Notes under the pieces: generated by a model
Database searches by the model: none
What the model was told of the DNA's origin: nothing
What the model saw: only the letters and a program-made list of their open reading frames with translations
Assembly (NCBI GenBank): GCA_050874905.1
Contig: JBNMLP010000030.1
Location: 1 to 18,375, forward strand
Length of the DNA stretch: 18,375 bases
DNA from: NC2004 sp050874905
GTDB lineage: Bacteria; Bacillota; Clostridia; Lachnospirales; Lachnospiraceae
Direction: 5' to 3'
Translations under genes and position numbers: made by a program
Part shown: one piece after another, positions 7,123-15,300 of the stretch
How positions within the stretch are numbered: position 1 is the stretch's first letter
Layout: each line of letters starts with the position of its first letter

Positions 7123-9234
7123 ATGGAAAAAGATTTTGATGTATTTGAAGAATTTGGCTCAAATGTATTTAACGATTATACAATGCGCCAGCGTTTACCG
7201 AAGGATGTGTATAAGAAATTAAAGCAGACCATCGAAGAGGGCAAGGAATTAGACCCTGATATTGCCGGTGTGGTTGCTCATGAGATGAAAGAGTGGGCGA
7301 TTGAAAAAGGTGCCACTCATTATACCCATTGGTTCCAGCCAATGACCGGTGTTACAGCAGAGAAGCATGATGCATTTATCAATCCAACCGCAGACGGACG
7401 TGTCATTATGGAGTTCTCCGGTAAAGAGCTGATCAAAGGTGAGCCGGATGCCTCTTCTTTCCCTTCAGGCGGATTGCGGGCAACCTTTGAAGCAAGAGGA
7501 TATACAGCATGGGATGCAACATCTCCTGCATTTGTAAAGAAATCTCCAAACGGATGTACCTTATGTATTCCAACTGCATTCTGTTCTTACACAGGTGAGG
7601 CACTGGATAAAAAGACACCGCTTCTTCGTTCCATGGAAGCGATCAACAAACAGGCACTTCGTATTTTACGTTTATTTGGCAACACAACCGCAAAGAAAGT
7701 TACTACCTCTGTTGGACCAGAGCAGGAGTACTTCATTGTAGATAAGAAGAAATACCTTCAGAGAAAGGATCTGATCTATACCGGACGTACCTTATTCGGA
7801 GGAATGCCTCCAAAAGGACAGGAGCTGGATGACCACTACTTTGGTGTGATCAAAGAGCGTATTGCCGGATTTATGAAAGACTTAAATGAAGAGTGCTGGA
7901 AGCTTGGTATCTCCGCTAAAACACAGCATAACGAGGTAGCTCCGGCACAGCATGAGCTGGCTCCGATCTATGCTTCCAATAACGTGGCAACTGATCACAA
8001 CCAGTTGATCATGGAGCTGATGAAAAAAGTGGCAGACCGTCATGGACTGACCTGTCTGCTTCATGAGAAACCATTTGACGGTATCAACGGTTCCGGTAAG
8101 CATAACAACTGGTCTATCGTAACAGACGAGGGCTTGAACATGTTAGATCCGGGTAAGACACCACATGAGAATGTACAGTTCTTACTTGTTTTGACTGCCA
8201 TTTTACGTGCCGTTGATCTTCATGCAGATCTGCTTCGTTTATCCGCAGCCAGTGCAGGAAATGACCACCGTTTAGGAGCTAATGAGGCACCACCAGCAAT
8301 CATTTCCGTATACTTAGGAGAGCAGTTAGAGGACGTATTAGAGCAGCTTGCTGATACCGGTAATGCAACCCACTCCATTCAGGGTGCAAAGCTGGATTCC
8401 GGTGTAAATACCCTTCCTGATTTCCAGAAGGACGCAACAGACCGTAACCGTACTTCACCATTTGCCTTCACCGGTAATAAATTTGAGTTCCGTATGTTAG
8501 GATCTACGGCATCCATTGCCAATCCAAACATTATTTTAAATACGATCGTAGCCGATGTGTTTGCAGAGTTTGCCGATGAGCTTGAAAAAGCAGACAACTT
8601 TGATATTGCCGTACATGACCTGATCAAGAAGTACATCACTGAGCATAAGAGAATCGTATTTAACGGTAACGGATATTCTGATGAGTGGGTAAAAGAGGCA
8701 GAGCGTCGTGGACTTCCAAACTTAAGAACCACCGTAGATGCCATCCCTTCATTAGTAAAAGAAGATACGATCAAGATGTTTGAGAAGCATGGCGTATTAT
8801 CAAGAAAAGAGTTAGAGTCCCGTGCTGAGATCAAGTACGAAGAGTATGCAAAGGTTATCAATATCGAAGCACTTACTGCGATCGACATGGCAAAGAAGCA
8901 GATCATTCCTGCAGTCATGAAGTACGAGGCAGATTTAGCGTGCGGTGCAAATGAGATCAAGGCAGCAGGCATTGATCCATCTGTACAGTTAGCACAGGTA
9001 AAAGACATCAACGATGAGCTGGTTGCATTAAAGGATGCTACGGCAGTCTTAGAGAAGGTAGAGGCAGAAGCCTTCGCAGTAGATGGAGGTGTTGCAGAGC
9101 AGGCAAGATTCTATTGCGACAATGTTATCCCTGCTATGGATGCTGTCAGAAAGCCGGCAGATAAGCTGGAGTTCTTGGTAGACAAAGAAGCATGGCCATT
9201 CCCATCTTATGGTGATCTGTTATTCGAGGTATAA
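7123..9234 (+). CDS. glnN: Glutamine synthetase type III
   Basis: A 703-residue protein, the normal size for GSIII, which is longer than GSI (about 470). It joins glutamate and ammonia to glutamine using ATP and is central to nitrogen assimilation in the cytoplasm. Family landmarks are VFEEFGSNVFND at the N terminus, THYTHWFQPMTGVTAEKHD, NGCTLCIPTAFCSYTGEALD, VGPEQEYFIVDK, FGGMPPKGQELDDHYFG, NEVAPAQHELAPIY, NGSGKHNNWSI and NKFEFRMLGSTASIANPN. These cover the substrate and metal-binding parts and are intact. ATG 7123 is preferred because the family begins there; AAAGG lies 12 bases upstream, a long spacing. In-frame GTG 7111 and ATG 7075 are alternatives. The gene is single, preceded by a structured leader with a terminator and closed by a strong hairpin. 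Confidence 0.96.
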   Translation: MEKDFDVFEEFGSNVFNDYTMRQRLPKDVYKKLKQTIEEGKELDPDIAGVVAHEMKEWAIEKGATHYTHWFQPMTGVTAEKHDAFINPTADGRVIMEFSGKELIKGEPDASSFPSGGLRATFEARGYTAWDATSPAFVKKSPNGCTLCIPTAFCSYTGEALDKKTPLLRSMEAINKQALRILRLFGNTTAKKVTTSVGPEQEYFIVDKKKYLQRKDLIYTGRTLFGGMPPKGQELDDHYFGVIKERIAGFMKDLNEECWKLGISAKTQHNEVAPAQHELAPIYASNNVATDHNQLIMELMKKVADRHGLTCLLHEKPFDGINGSGKHNNWSIVTDEGLNMLDPGKTPHENVQFLLVLTAILRAVDLHADLLRLSAASAGNDHRLGANEAPPAIISVYLGEQLEDVLEQLADTGNATHSIQGAKLDSGVNTLPDFQKDATDRNRTSPFAFTGNKFEFRMLGSTASIANPNIILNTIVADVFAEFADELEKADNFDIAVHDLIKKYITEHKRIVFNGNGYSDEWVKEAERRGLPNLRTTVDAIPSLVKEDTIKMFEKHGVLSRKELESRAEIKYEEYAKVINIEALTAIDMAKKQIIPAVMKYEADLACGANEIKAAGIDPSVQLAQVKDINDELVALKDATAVLEKVEAEAFAVDGGVAEQARFYCDNVIPAMDAVRKPADKLEFLVDKEAWPFPSYGDLLFEV

Positions 9235-9243
9235 TCTTTATTC

Positions 9244-9306
9244 ATTCCTAATATAACGAAGCCCCCATCCGGTTAGACCGGATGGGGGTTTCGTTATATT
9301 AGGAAT
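9244..9306. terminator. Bidirectional terminator, 30-bp hairpin between convergent glnN and agrC
   Basis: The arms 9244-9273 and 9277-9306 are complementary at all 30 positions (one as a G-T wobble), with a three-base TAG loop. The core is CCCCCATCCGG/CCGGATGGGGG, and T-rich sequence follows on either strand. It ends 10 bases after the glnN stop begins its trailer and 8 bases before the agrC stop, so it serves both convergent genes. Confidence 0.9.
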
Positions 9307-9313
9307 TGGAGTA

Positions 9314-10591
9314 TTATACAATTACCTGAATAAAAACAAGAGGGGATTCCGGAGATGCAGCATTATCTAAAAGAATGCTTCCGTCATAGGAATCTACGAG
9401 CTGTTTTAATCGATATAAACCGAGTCCACGCTGTAATTTTGTTTCATTTGCGGATTTGGTTGTATAGCCTTTTTGGAAGAACTGTGCGCGTAATTTAGGT
9501 GTAATTTTAGGTCCTTTGTTTAAGGTGCTAATTTCTATTTTGTTTTCATGACTGTTTAGGGTTACCGTAATGCTGTCTCCCTGTGTAACAGCCTCTACTG
9601 CATTATCAATCAGAATTCCTGCGATTTCTAATAATTCATGTTCCGGAACAGTGGTATGGAGCAAAGAATTTTCAACTACGATTCCAATGTGAATTTCCTT
9701 TTTATTTGCCTGCTGTACTTTGGAAAACAAAAATGCAGCTAAGACTTTTAAATTCAATTTTAATAATGACGCATTTTGCAATGATTGCATAATTTGTGCA
9801 ACGTTATTAGTCAATGCATTGGACAGGGAATCATAATCCTTAAAAGTAAGAGGCAATGCACGGATTGCCATAAGCTGATTATCAAATTCATGTTGTCTGG
9901 TTCTAACGTGTTCAACCAGATCTTCAAAAATTGGTTGGTAATTGGAATAGTCTTCTAATTTTGCCTGAAGGACAGCATATTTTTTCTGTTGGTTTATATT
10001 CTGGTACAGGCAGAAAAATAGACAACAGATGAAAAGGGCGATCAGCGGCAATAGTAGTAAGGATTGCTTCGCCTTATATTTAGAATAAATGGAGGCAATG
10101 ACAATAAAAGCGTAAATGGTGATAAAAATTCCTTTGAAAATTTTAGATGTAAGGGTGTGGGAATCAAATAGTTTCTTGACAGGAATCCAAATGTAAATTG
10201 CAATGCAAAAAAATAAAATAATAACCTGCCCGATAATTTGTATTTTAGGGGAGGTAAGAGAACGGTTTGTTTGAGGAAGGAAAAGCAATAATGTCATTTG
10301 TGCAAGGCCAATGAACGAATAAGCTAAAATATGATATAAAAAAACATCAGAAAAAGGTTTCTTGGAGCATATCATAGTTACTGCAATAGAAAGCAGGATA
10401 GATACCATTAAATACACGACGGGTGTAAGATATAAGGCTGATAAAAAACTGAAAAAAATACTTAGTCCGATACTTACAAATTGCGGGATAGAAAGTTTTT
10501 TCCACATTGTACCGGAAAAAGAAAAAACAAGAAATAAAAAACTAACCAGAAAGAGTGCGTTAGTGATAAGTTCAGTGGCGATTATTTTCAT
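9314..10591 (-). CDS. agrC: AgrC-like GHKL sensor histidine kinase
   Basis: A 425-residue membrane kinase. Residues 1 to about 200 contain six or seven hydrophobic segments without a large extracellular domain, as in AgrC peptide-pheromone receptors. A short linker leads to the phosphoacceptor His234 in RTRQHEFDNQLMAIR. The ATP-binding GHKL domain has the N box EIAGILIDNAVEAV and the G box RGLGLYRLKQLVDSYDGSI near the C terminus. AgrC senses a cyclic autoinducer peptide and phosphorylates AgrA. AAAGGA lies about 10 bases before the start. The start overlaps the 3' end of the response regulator gene by 20 bases, so the pair is translationally coupled. The assignment rests on architecture and on the agrB/agrD neighbours. 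Confidence 0.88.
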   Translation of the reverse strand: MKIIATELITNALFLVSFLFLVFSFSGTMWKKLSIPQFVSIGLSIFFSFLSALYLTPVVYLMVSILLSIAVTMICSKKPFSDVFLYHILAYSFIGLAQMTLLLFLPQTNRSLTSPKIQIIGQVIILFFCIAIYIWIPVKKLFDSHTLTSKIFKGIFITIYAFIVIASIYSKYKAKQSLLLLPLIALFICCLFFCLYQNINQQKKYAVLQAKLEDYSNYQPIFEDLVEHVRTRQHEFDNQLMAIRALPLTFKDYDSLSNALTNNVAQIMQSLQNASLLKLNLKVLAAFLFSKVQQANKKEIHIGIVVENSLLHTTVPEHELLEIAGILIDNAVEAVTQGDSITVTLNSHENKIEISTLNKGPKITPKLRAQFFQKGYTTKSANETKLQRGLGLYRLKQLVDSYDGSILLDNAASPESPLVFIQVIV

Positions 10592-11300
10592 AAGATAAAA
10601 TCCTTTCCAATGTATCTTTATACTTACGACCGACAGGAAGGCTTTGTGAATCAGTCGTGTAAATCAGTTTAAGTACTTTGTCGTAATTTTTTATATAATT
10701 GCAATTCACAAGGTAGCTTTTGTGGCATTGGCAAAAATCAGATGGAAGCTGTTCAATAAGCTGACTAATGGAAAGCTGTCGTGTTTTTAATAATCCGGAG
10801 GATGTATATAGATGTAGTGTCTTGGAAATGCATTGGACATATTGGATTTCTTCCGGTTCCAGACGAAAGAAAATGCCGTTAATATCTTTTAACTGTAGTA
10901 CACTTTTTTTCGGAAGCAGAGGAGAATGAAGTAATTCTTCCATGGAATGGATCAATGCTTCATATTGGTATGGCTTTATCAGATAGCTGTAGCAGTGCGT
11001 TTGATTAAGAGCCGCCTCCATTTGATCCATGCGGGCGGTCAGAAATAAAATTGGAGTGTGTTTATGGGCAGGCAGACTGCGGATATAATTTCCAAGAGTA
11101 ATTCCGGAAGGTGCCTCTTTTAAGGGAGAAAGTTCAATATCAAGTAAAAAGAAATGAATGGATTCCGTGTCAACGATCTTCTTTGCGGCTTCATAATTGG
11201 TAGAGCTTAAAATTCGCATAGAGCGAAACGATGAAGAAATAACATTTTCCAATGCGTGAAGTTGTTCTATATTATCTTCGACAATTAGTGTGGTGATCAT
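10572..11300 (-). CDS. agrA: AgrA-like LytTR response regulator
   Basis: A 242-residue protein. Residues 1-120 are a receiver domain with acidic pair Glu8-Asp9 (LIVEDN), phosphoacceptor Asp54 (FFLLDIEL) and Lys109 (LIKPYQ). Residues about 130-235 are a LytTR DNA-binding domain (FCQCHKSYLVNCNYIKNY, then LPVGRKYKD). When phosphorylated by AgrC it should bind paired direct repeats and switch on the signal genes. The start at 11300 is chosen because AGGAGAAG lies a few bases upstream (MITTLIVEDN), as in family members; an in-frame ATG at 11321 would add seven residues. It is first in a two-gene operon with agrC, driven by the promoter at 11341-11370. Confidence 0.92.
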   Translation of the reverse strand: MITTLIVEDNIEQLHALENVISSSFRSMRILSSTNYEAAKKIVDTESIHFFLLDIELSPLKEAPSGITLGNYIRSLPAHKHTPILFLTARMDQMEAALNQTHCYSYLIKPYQYEALIHSMEELLHSPLLPKKSVLQLKDINGIFFRLEPEEIQYVQCISKTLHLYTSSGLLKTRQLSISQLIEQLPSDFCQCHKSYLVNCNYIKNYDKVLKLIYTTDSQSLPVGRKYKDTLERILSYENNRH

Positions 11301-11340
11301 AATATCTTCTCCTATAGTCATTATCTATTATCTAAATAAA

Positions 11341-11370
11341 AGTATAAGTGGAAGAAATGAGTAGTGTCAA
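11341..11370 (-). promoter_or_regulatory. Sigma-A promoter for the agrA-agrC operon
   Basis: Read on the minus strand: TTGACA (11370-11365), an 18-base spacer, TATACT (11346-11341). The -35 is a perfect consensus and the -10 matches 5 of 6. Transcription would start near 11334 and give a leader of about 34 bases before the agrA start. Confidence 0.75.
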
Positions 11371-11391
11371 TGCAAAATCATGTAGGAAAAT

Positions 11392-11424
11392 GTCGTTCAG
11401 GGCGTTATACGCGTCGTTCGGGCA
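11392..11424 (+). promoter_or_regulatory. Paired direct repeats, probable AgrA/LytTR operator
   Basis: GTCGTTCAGGGC (11392-11403) and GTCGTTCGGGCA (11413-11424) share the core GTCGTTC(A/G)GG with a period of 21 bp, two helical turns. The core CGTTC(A/G)G fits the known LytTR half-site pattern (C/A-GTT-N-A/G-T/G), and 9-bp sites with 12-bp spacers are the rule for AgrA-type regulators. The spacer holds a small inverted repeat GCGT-TAT-ACGC. The repeats lie 10 bp before the agrB -35 and about 21 bp from the agrA -35, so they could control both. Confidence 0.72.
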
Positions 11425-11431
11425 AAATGTA

Positions 11432-11460
11432 TTGACGTGAGGCTGACAGCTATGTATATA
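11432..11460 (+). promoter_or_regulatory. Promoter of the agrB-agrD unit
   Basis: TTGACG (11432-11437), a 17-base spacer, TATATA (11455-11460). Transcription would start near 11467, which excludes the ATG at 11460 as the agrB start and supports ATG 11493. The operator repeats lie directly upstream. Confidence 0.68.
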
Positions 11461-11492
11461 TGAGGTATCACATGGAACGATGGGAGAAAATT

Positions 11493-12158
11493 ATGAATCA
11501 TGCTATTAGTATTAGAATAGTGGAAAAACTGACGTCCAAAAAGTACGATGAGGAAGATATTCAATGCCTAAAGTGTGTGTATGCATTGGAATGTATTCTG
11601 GCAGAAGGAGAAAAGACGATCGTAATATTTCTTTTCTTTGCTTTATTTCATCATGCGATGCAGTTTTTGGCTTGTTTTATTACAACAGTATTGATTCGTA
11701 CATTTCTAGGTGGAATACATCAAAAAACAATGTTTCGATGTGTGGTGTTTTCAATTTTAATCTATACAACAGCAATATTGTGTGGACACTATATTGAGAT
11801 TCCAACATTGATTATAGTGCTAATCGTGCTGGGAGAAGTAGTGATTATATATTTGTTTGCACCAATTCCCTCAAAGGAAAGACCAATATACACCAAAAGC
11901 CAGAGAAAAAAATTGAAATTCAATGCTTTGGTTGGTGTTGCAATATGCAGTGTAATTCTGATTGGTTTTTCTGAGGTGCGCAATACAATGGTATGGATGA
12001 TGTTGTTACAGCAGATAGAATGCTGTTTTGCGCAAAAAAATATGATGGAGAGGAGGAAAGCAGAATGGGAGAACATTGGAAAAAGTAGCGACAGAACTTA
12101 TGGAAGATATGGCAACGGATATTTTGACCAGCACGTCATGTCCACTGTTCTGGGGTGA
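11493..12158 (+). CDS. agrB: AgrB-like pheromone-processing membrane peptidase, with an atypical C-terminal extension
   Basis: A 221-residue membrane protein that should cut AgrD at the C-terminal side of the ring residue, form the thiolactone and help export it. The AgrB active pair is present: His76 and Cys83 in RTFLGGIHQKTMFRC, with the same spacing of seven as in Staphylococcus aureus AgrB (His77/Cys84). Four to five hydrophobic segments follow the charged N-terminal part (KLTSKKYDEEDIQCLKCVYA). The start at 11493 has GGGAG 6 bases upstream and lies downstream of the promoter. After residue 196 the protein reads on for 25 residues unlike AgrB tails (SSDRTYGRYGNGYF), in the region that codes agrD in another frame. 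One extra A in the tract 12080-12084 would end the protein at 198 residues (IGKK-stop), closer to family length. Confidence 0.9.
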   Translation: MNHAISIRIVEKLTSKKYDEEDIQCLKCVYALECILAEGEKTIVIFLFFALFHHAMQFLACFITTVLIRTFLGGIHQKTMFRCVVFSILIYTTAILCGHYIEIPTLIIVLIVLGEVVIIYLFAPIPSKERPIYTKSQRKKLKFNALVGVAICSVILIGFSEVRNTMVWMMLLQQIECCFAQKNMMERRKAEWENIGKSSDRTYGRYGNGYFDQHVMSTVLG

Positions 12159-12219
12159 AGTAGAACTGCCAGAGAAACTCAGAAATGAGTTTGAAAACAA
12201 GGCACAGGATGAAGAGTAA
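12076..12219 (+). CDS. agrD: AgrD-like cyclic thiolactone autoinducer peptide precursor
   Basis: A 47-residue reading frame that overlaps the end of agrB. Residues 1-17 form a short helical leader (EKVATELMEDMATDIL). The signal part is TSTSCPLFW with Cys22 to Trp26 as the predicted thiolactone ring, followed by the charged recognition tail GEVELPEKLRNEF. This aligns with the S. aureus AgrD core STCDFIM-DEVEVPKEL, including the E-V-E-x-P motif. Length and place just after agrB fit the family. The only possible start in this frame is TTG 12076; internal ATGs at 12100 and 12109 would shorten the leader. The good ribosome site AGGAGG (12051-12056) serves ATG 12065, which is in another frame and stops at once (TAG 12086-12088). 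An A-tract frameshift is the likely explanation. The peptide class is confident, the exact start is not. Confidence 0.85.
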   Translation: MEKVATELMEDMATDILTSTSCPLFWGEVELPEKLRNEFENKAQDEE

Positions 12220-12242
12220 ATACTAATTTTAAAAGGAAAGAA

Positions 12243-12302
12243 AATGGCTTTCTGGTATGAAAATGCTCTGGGCAGAGATGATATTCATACTAGAAAGCCA
12301 TT
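12243..12302. repeat. 19-bp stem-loop between agrD and the large protease gene
   Basis: AATGGCTTTCTGGTATGAA (12243-12261) pairs with 12284-12302, 19 of 19 counting one G-T wobble. The loop holds a nested CTCT/AGAG hairpin. No T run follows on the plus strand, so it is a poor terminator there; on the minus strand a T-rich stretch follows, but no minus-strand gene reads into it. It may be an mRNA processing or stability element separating agrBD from the protease, or the remnant of a small mobile repeat. Confidence 0.7.
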
Positions 12303-12367
12303 GTAAATGAACAATTACAGCATAACAAAGATTGAAGGGAATAGCAAGAAGGAAAGAGAGGAAAATA

Positions 12368-15300
12368 ATGAATAAAGGAAAACGATTGTTGTCAGCATTA
12401 TTGATCGCTGCAATGGTATTACAGGGAATATTTGGTACTTCAGGATTTGCAGCGGAGCAGGAAAAGAAAGTATTTAAAAGTGGAAATATCGATATTACGG
12501 TAGTAAAACAATCAGAATGGGAGGATGGATATGTAGCACAGGTAGAGGTTCGCAATCAGGGTGATACCGATCTTTCCCAATGGAATCTACAGGCGGATCT
12601 CTCTAACAGTCAGGTGGAAAATATCTGGAATGCAAAACTGGAACGTACTGTTTCGGCGAAGTCTGGGGAGAAAGAACTTCTCCGTATAAGCAATGAAAGT
12701 TGCAACGCTGTAATAGCAGGTGGGCAGTATGCTTCATTTGGTTTCCGGGCAAAAGGAAAGTTTTCAGATATTGTATCTATGCAGTTGCTGGAGCGATGCA
12801 TGCAGGAAGTAAATAGTGCCTATCAGGTAACTTCAAAATGTATCTTTAAGTGGGGCAATCATGCGCAGTTGGAAATAACGTTAGAAAACCAGTCAGATCA
12901 GAATATCACGGATTGGATGCTTTGTCTGGATATGCCGGGGAAAATCACAAATATCTGGAATGCAGTGATCATGTCACAGGAAAATGCTCAATATTCGATC
13001 AAAAATAATGGGAATAATGCTGTGATAGAGCCACAGAAAAAAGTAACCTTCGGCTGTATTGTGGAATGTGATACAGAGGAAGGAACAGATGAATTAAAAA
13101 ATGAGAAGTTATATTCCAGTGTGATAAAAACAGATGAAACCTCTGCGTCTGCAACAACGGGAAGCGGTACGCAAGGAACAACAGAAAGTTCTACACAAGA
13201 GGATCGAACAGAAGAAAGTACATCTGTTTCTCCGGAAGAAAAACGAATGAAGGAATTAGAACATACTTATCCGGAACTTGTGGAAAAAACAAAAAAAGAT
13301 AGAGACATGATCCATACGCCGGAGACTGTGACGGAGGAGCAGTCGCAGGAACCTGTCAAAGTATGTATCCTTGATTCTGGAATTGATGAAGGAAACGGTA
13401 TCAATATGGTAGAGCAGAAAGACTTTTTAGGACTGGAGATCAATGAGCTGTTTGCAGATTTCACGGGACACGGAACTGCAGTTGCAGGTGTTTTGGCAGC
13501 AAAGCCAAAAGCTGACCGGGAAGAAGTCGAAGATCTTTTTCCTGAGGGAGATACCGAAGAAGAGGGACAGGAAGAAACCGGAGATGATGAGGAAGAGGAG
13601 GGCGAAGCGGAATACGAAGAAAACCTTGATACAGACCGGGAAGAAGCGGAACCTTATGCTGTAAATTGTCCGGTGGATGATGAAATTTATAATGATATTG
13701 CCAGTGAACTGAAGGATGATGTGACAGAGGAGGATGGCAGCACCGAGGATATAGATGATACGGATGAAGACACATCAATCCCGGATACCACACAGGACGA
13801 AGCAGAAGATGCCGGAGCAACAGAACTGCCATTTGAAGATGCTGCCGACCTCGCAGATTATTTTGTCAATGGAATCAATCCAAACGTGGAAATATACTCT
13901 GGGCGGATTCTGGATACAAATGGACAGACTACAGTGGAGCGTGCAGTAAAAGGGATCGAATGGGCGATTGAAAAAAAGGTCGATATTATCAGCATGAGCT
14001 GGGGAATGGCGGAGCCTTCCAAACAATTGCATGATGCAATCCAGAAAGCAGCCGATGCGGGAATCCTGCTGGTTGCAGCAGCCGGAAATGAAGAACAGAT
14101 TGACTATCCGGCAAGATATTCTGAGGTAGTGGCGGTTGGAGCAGTAGATAATGAAGGAAAACTTGATACAGTACATCCAAGTGGAGCAGCAATGGAGCTG
14201 GTGGCACCGGGATGTGGGGTATTGTCCTATGGAACCTTTGGTACATTAGATGATTATTATGGCTGTAGCTTTTCTGTTCCATATGTGGTAGGTGCAGCGT
14301 CACTTTTGTGGGAAAAAGGCAGAAGTAAAAAAGCATCTGACATTCGGCATATTTTGCAGCAATCGGCAAAACCAATGGGAGAAAAAGAAGATTACGGCTA
14401 TGGATTACTGGATGTGACAGCAGCACTGAATTGGAAGTCACAGGAGAAAACAGATCCGAAAGAAACAGAAGCAGGAACACAAGCGGATGAACCTATGCAG
14501 GAAGAAAATGAGGGAAGAATTCATAGTTCATGGTTAAAACAAGATCATGAATTAATGATAAGTGGTTTAAAAAAAGGTTTAAAAAAATATGTATTATTTG
14601 GAACTCTGATGCCTGATTATTATGGTAAGTTTAAGGGAATGGTGGCACACCCGGGCTTTCACGGATATTATACGTGTAAGGTATCTGGGAAAAAAGAGAA
14701 GGCAAATGCAATAGAGGCTTATTTTTATCTGATGGAACAGGCACAGTCGTATGAGGAAACAGGAGATTGTAAAGAGTTTTCCAAAATGCATATTTATGAT
14801 AAGGATAGTGCGGATTTGGAGTTGTTGGATGACCAGTTCCGTGCTGGTATAAAAAAGGCTTTTTCTTATCATGAAAAAGGATTTTATGAAAATGAACAAA
14901 ATCATACATCAACATTGGTTGTAAATTCTAATAAACGAAAAAGTTATGTTGTCTATGGAATGGCATTACATTGTTTAGCAGATTATTATTCACATAGTTC
15001 TTTTGCGTATGGTAGTGTTCGAGTGAAGGTAAAAAAGAAAAAAATGTCGTTACAGTATGTTGCTTCATGGAATTTGCTAAAACACGGACCAAAAGTGAAG
15101 GGAGAATATTTCTATAGTGAGGCAGATGAAAAAAAGGTAAAAAAACAACGTTATTTAGATGCAAAGCAGATGATTCGCAAAGCTTTAATTCGATTAAAAA
15201 ATAATAACACTGACATTACTCCGTCAATATTTGATTTTGCAAAAATGTCAGAAAAAAATCGAAAGATGATTGTTACAATTTCAAAGCATTTTGCAATGTA

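Noticed and set aside
8379..9011. 210-codon open frame on the minus strand opposite glnN
   Set aside because: It is a serine/alanine-rich shadow of conserved glnN codons, with no start signals.
11460..11462. ATG 11460 as the agrB start
   Set aside because: It coincides with the -10 element and lacks a ribosome site; ATG 11493 has GGGAG at good spacing and matches family N termini.
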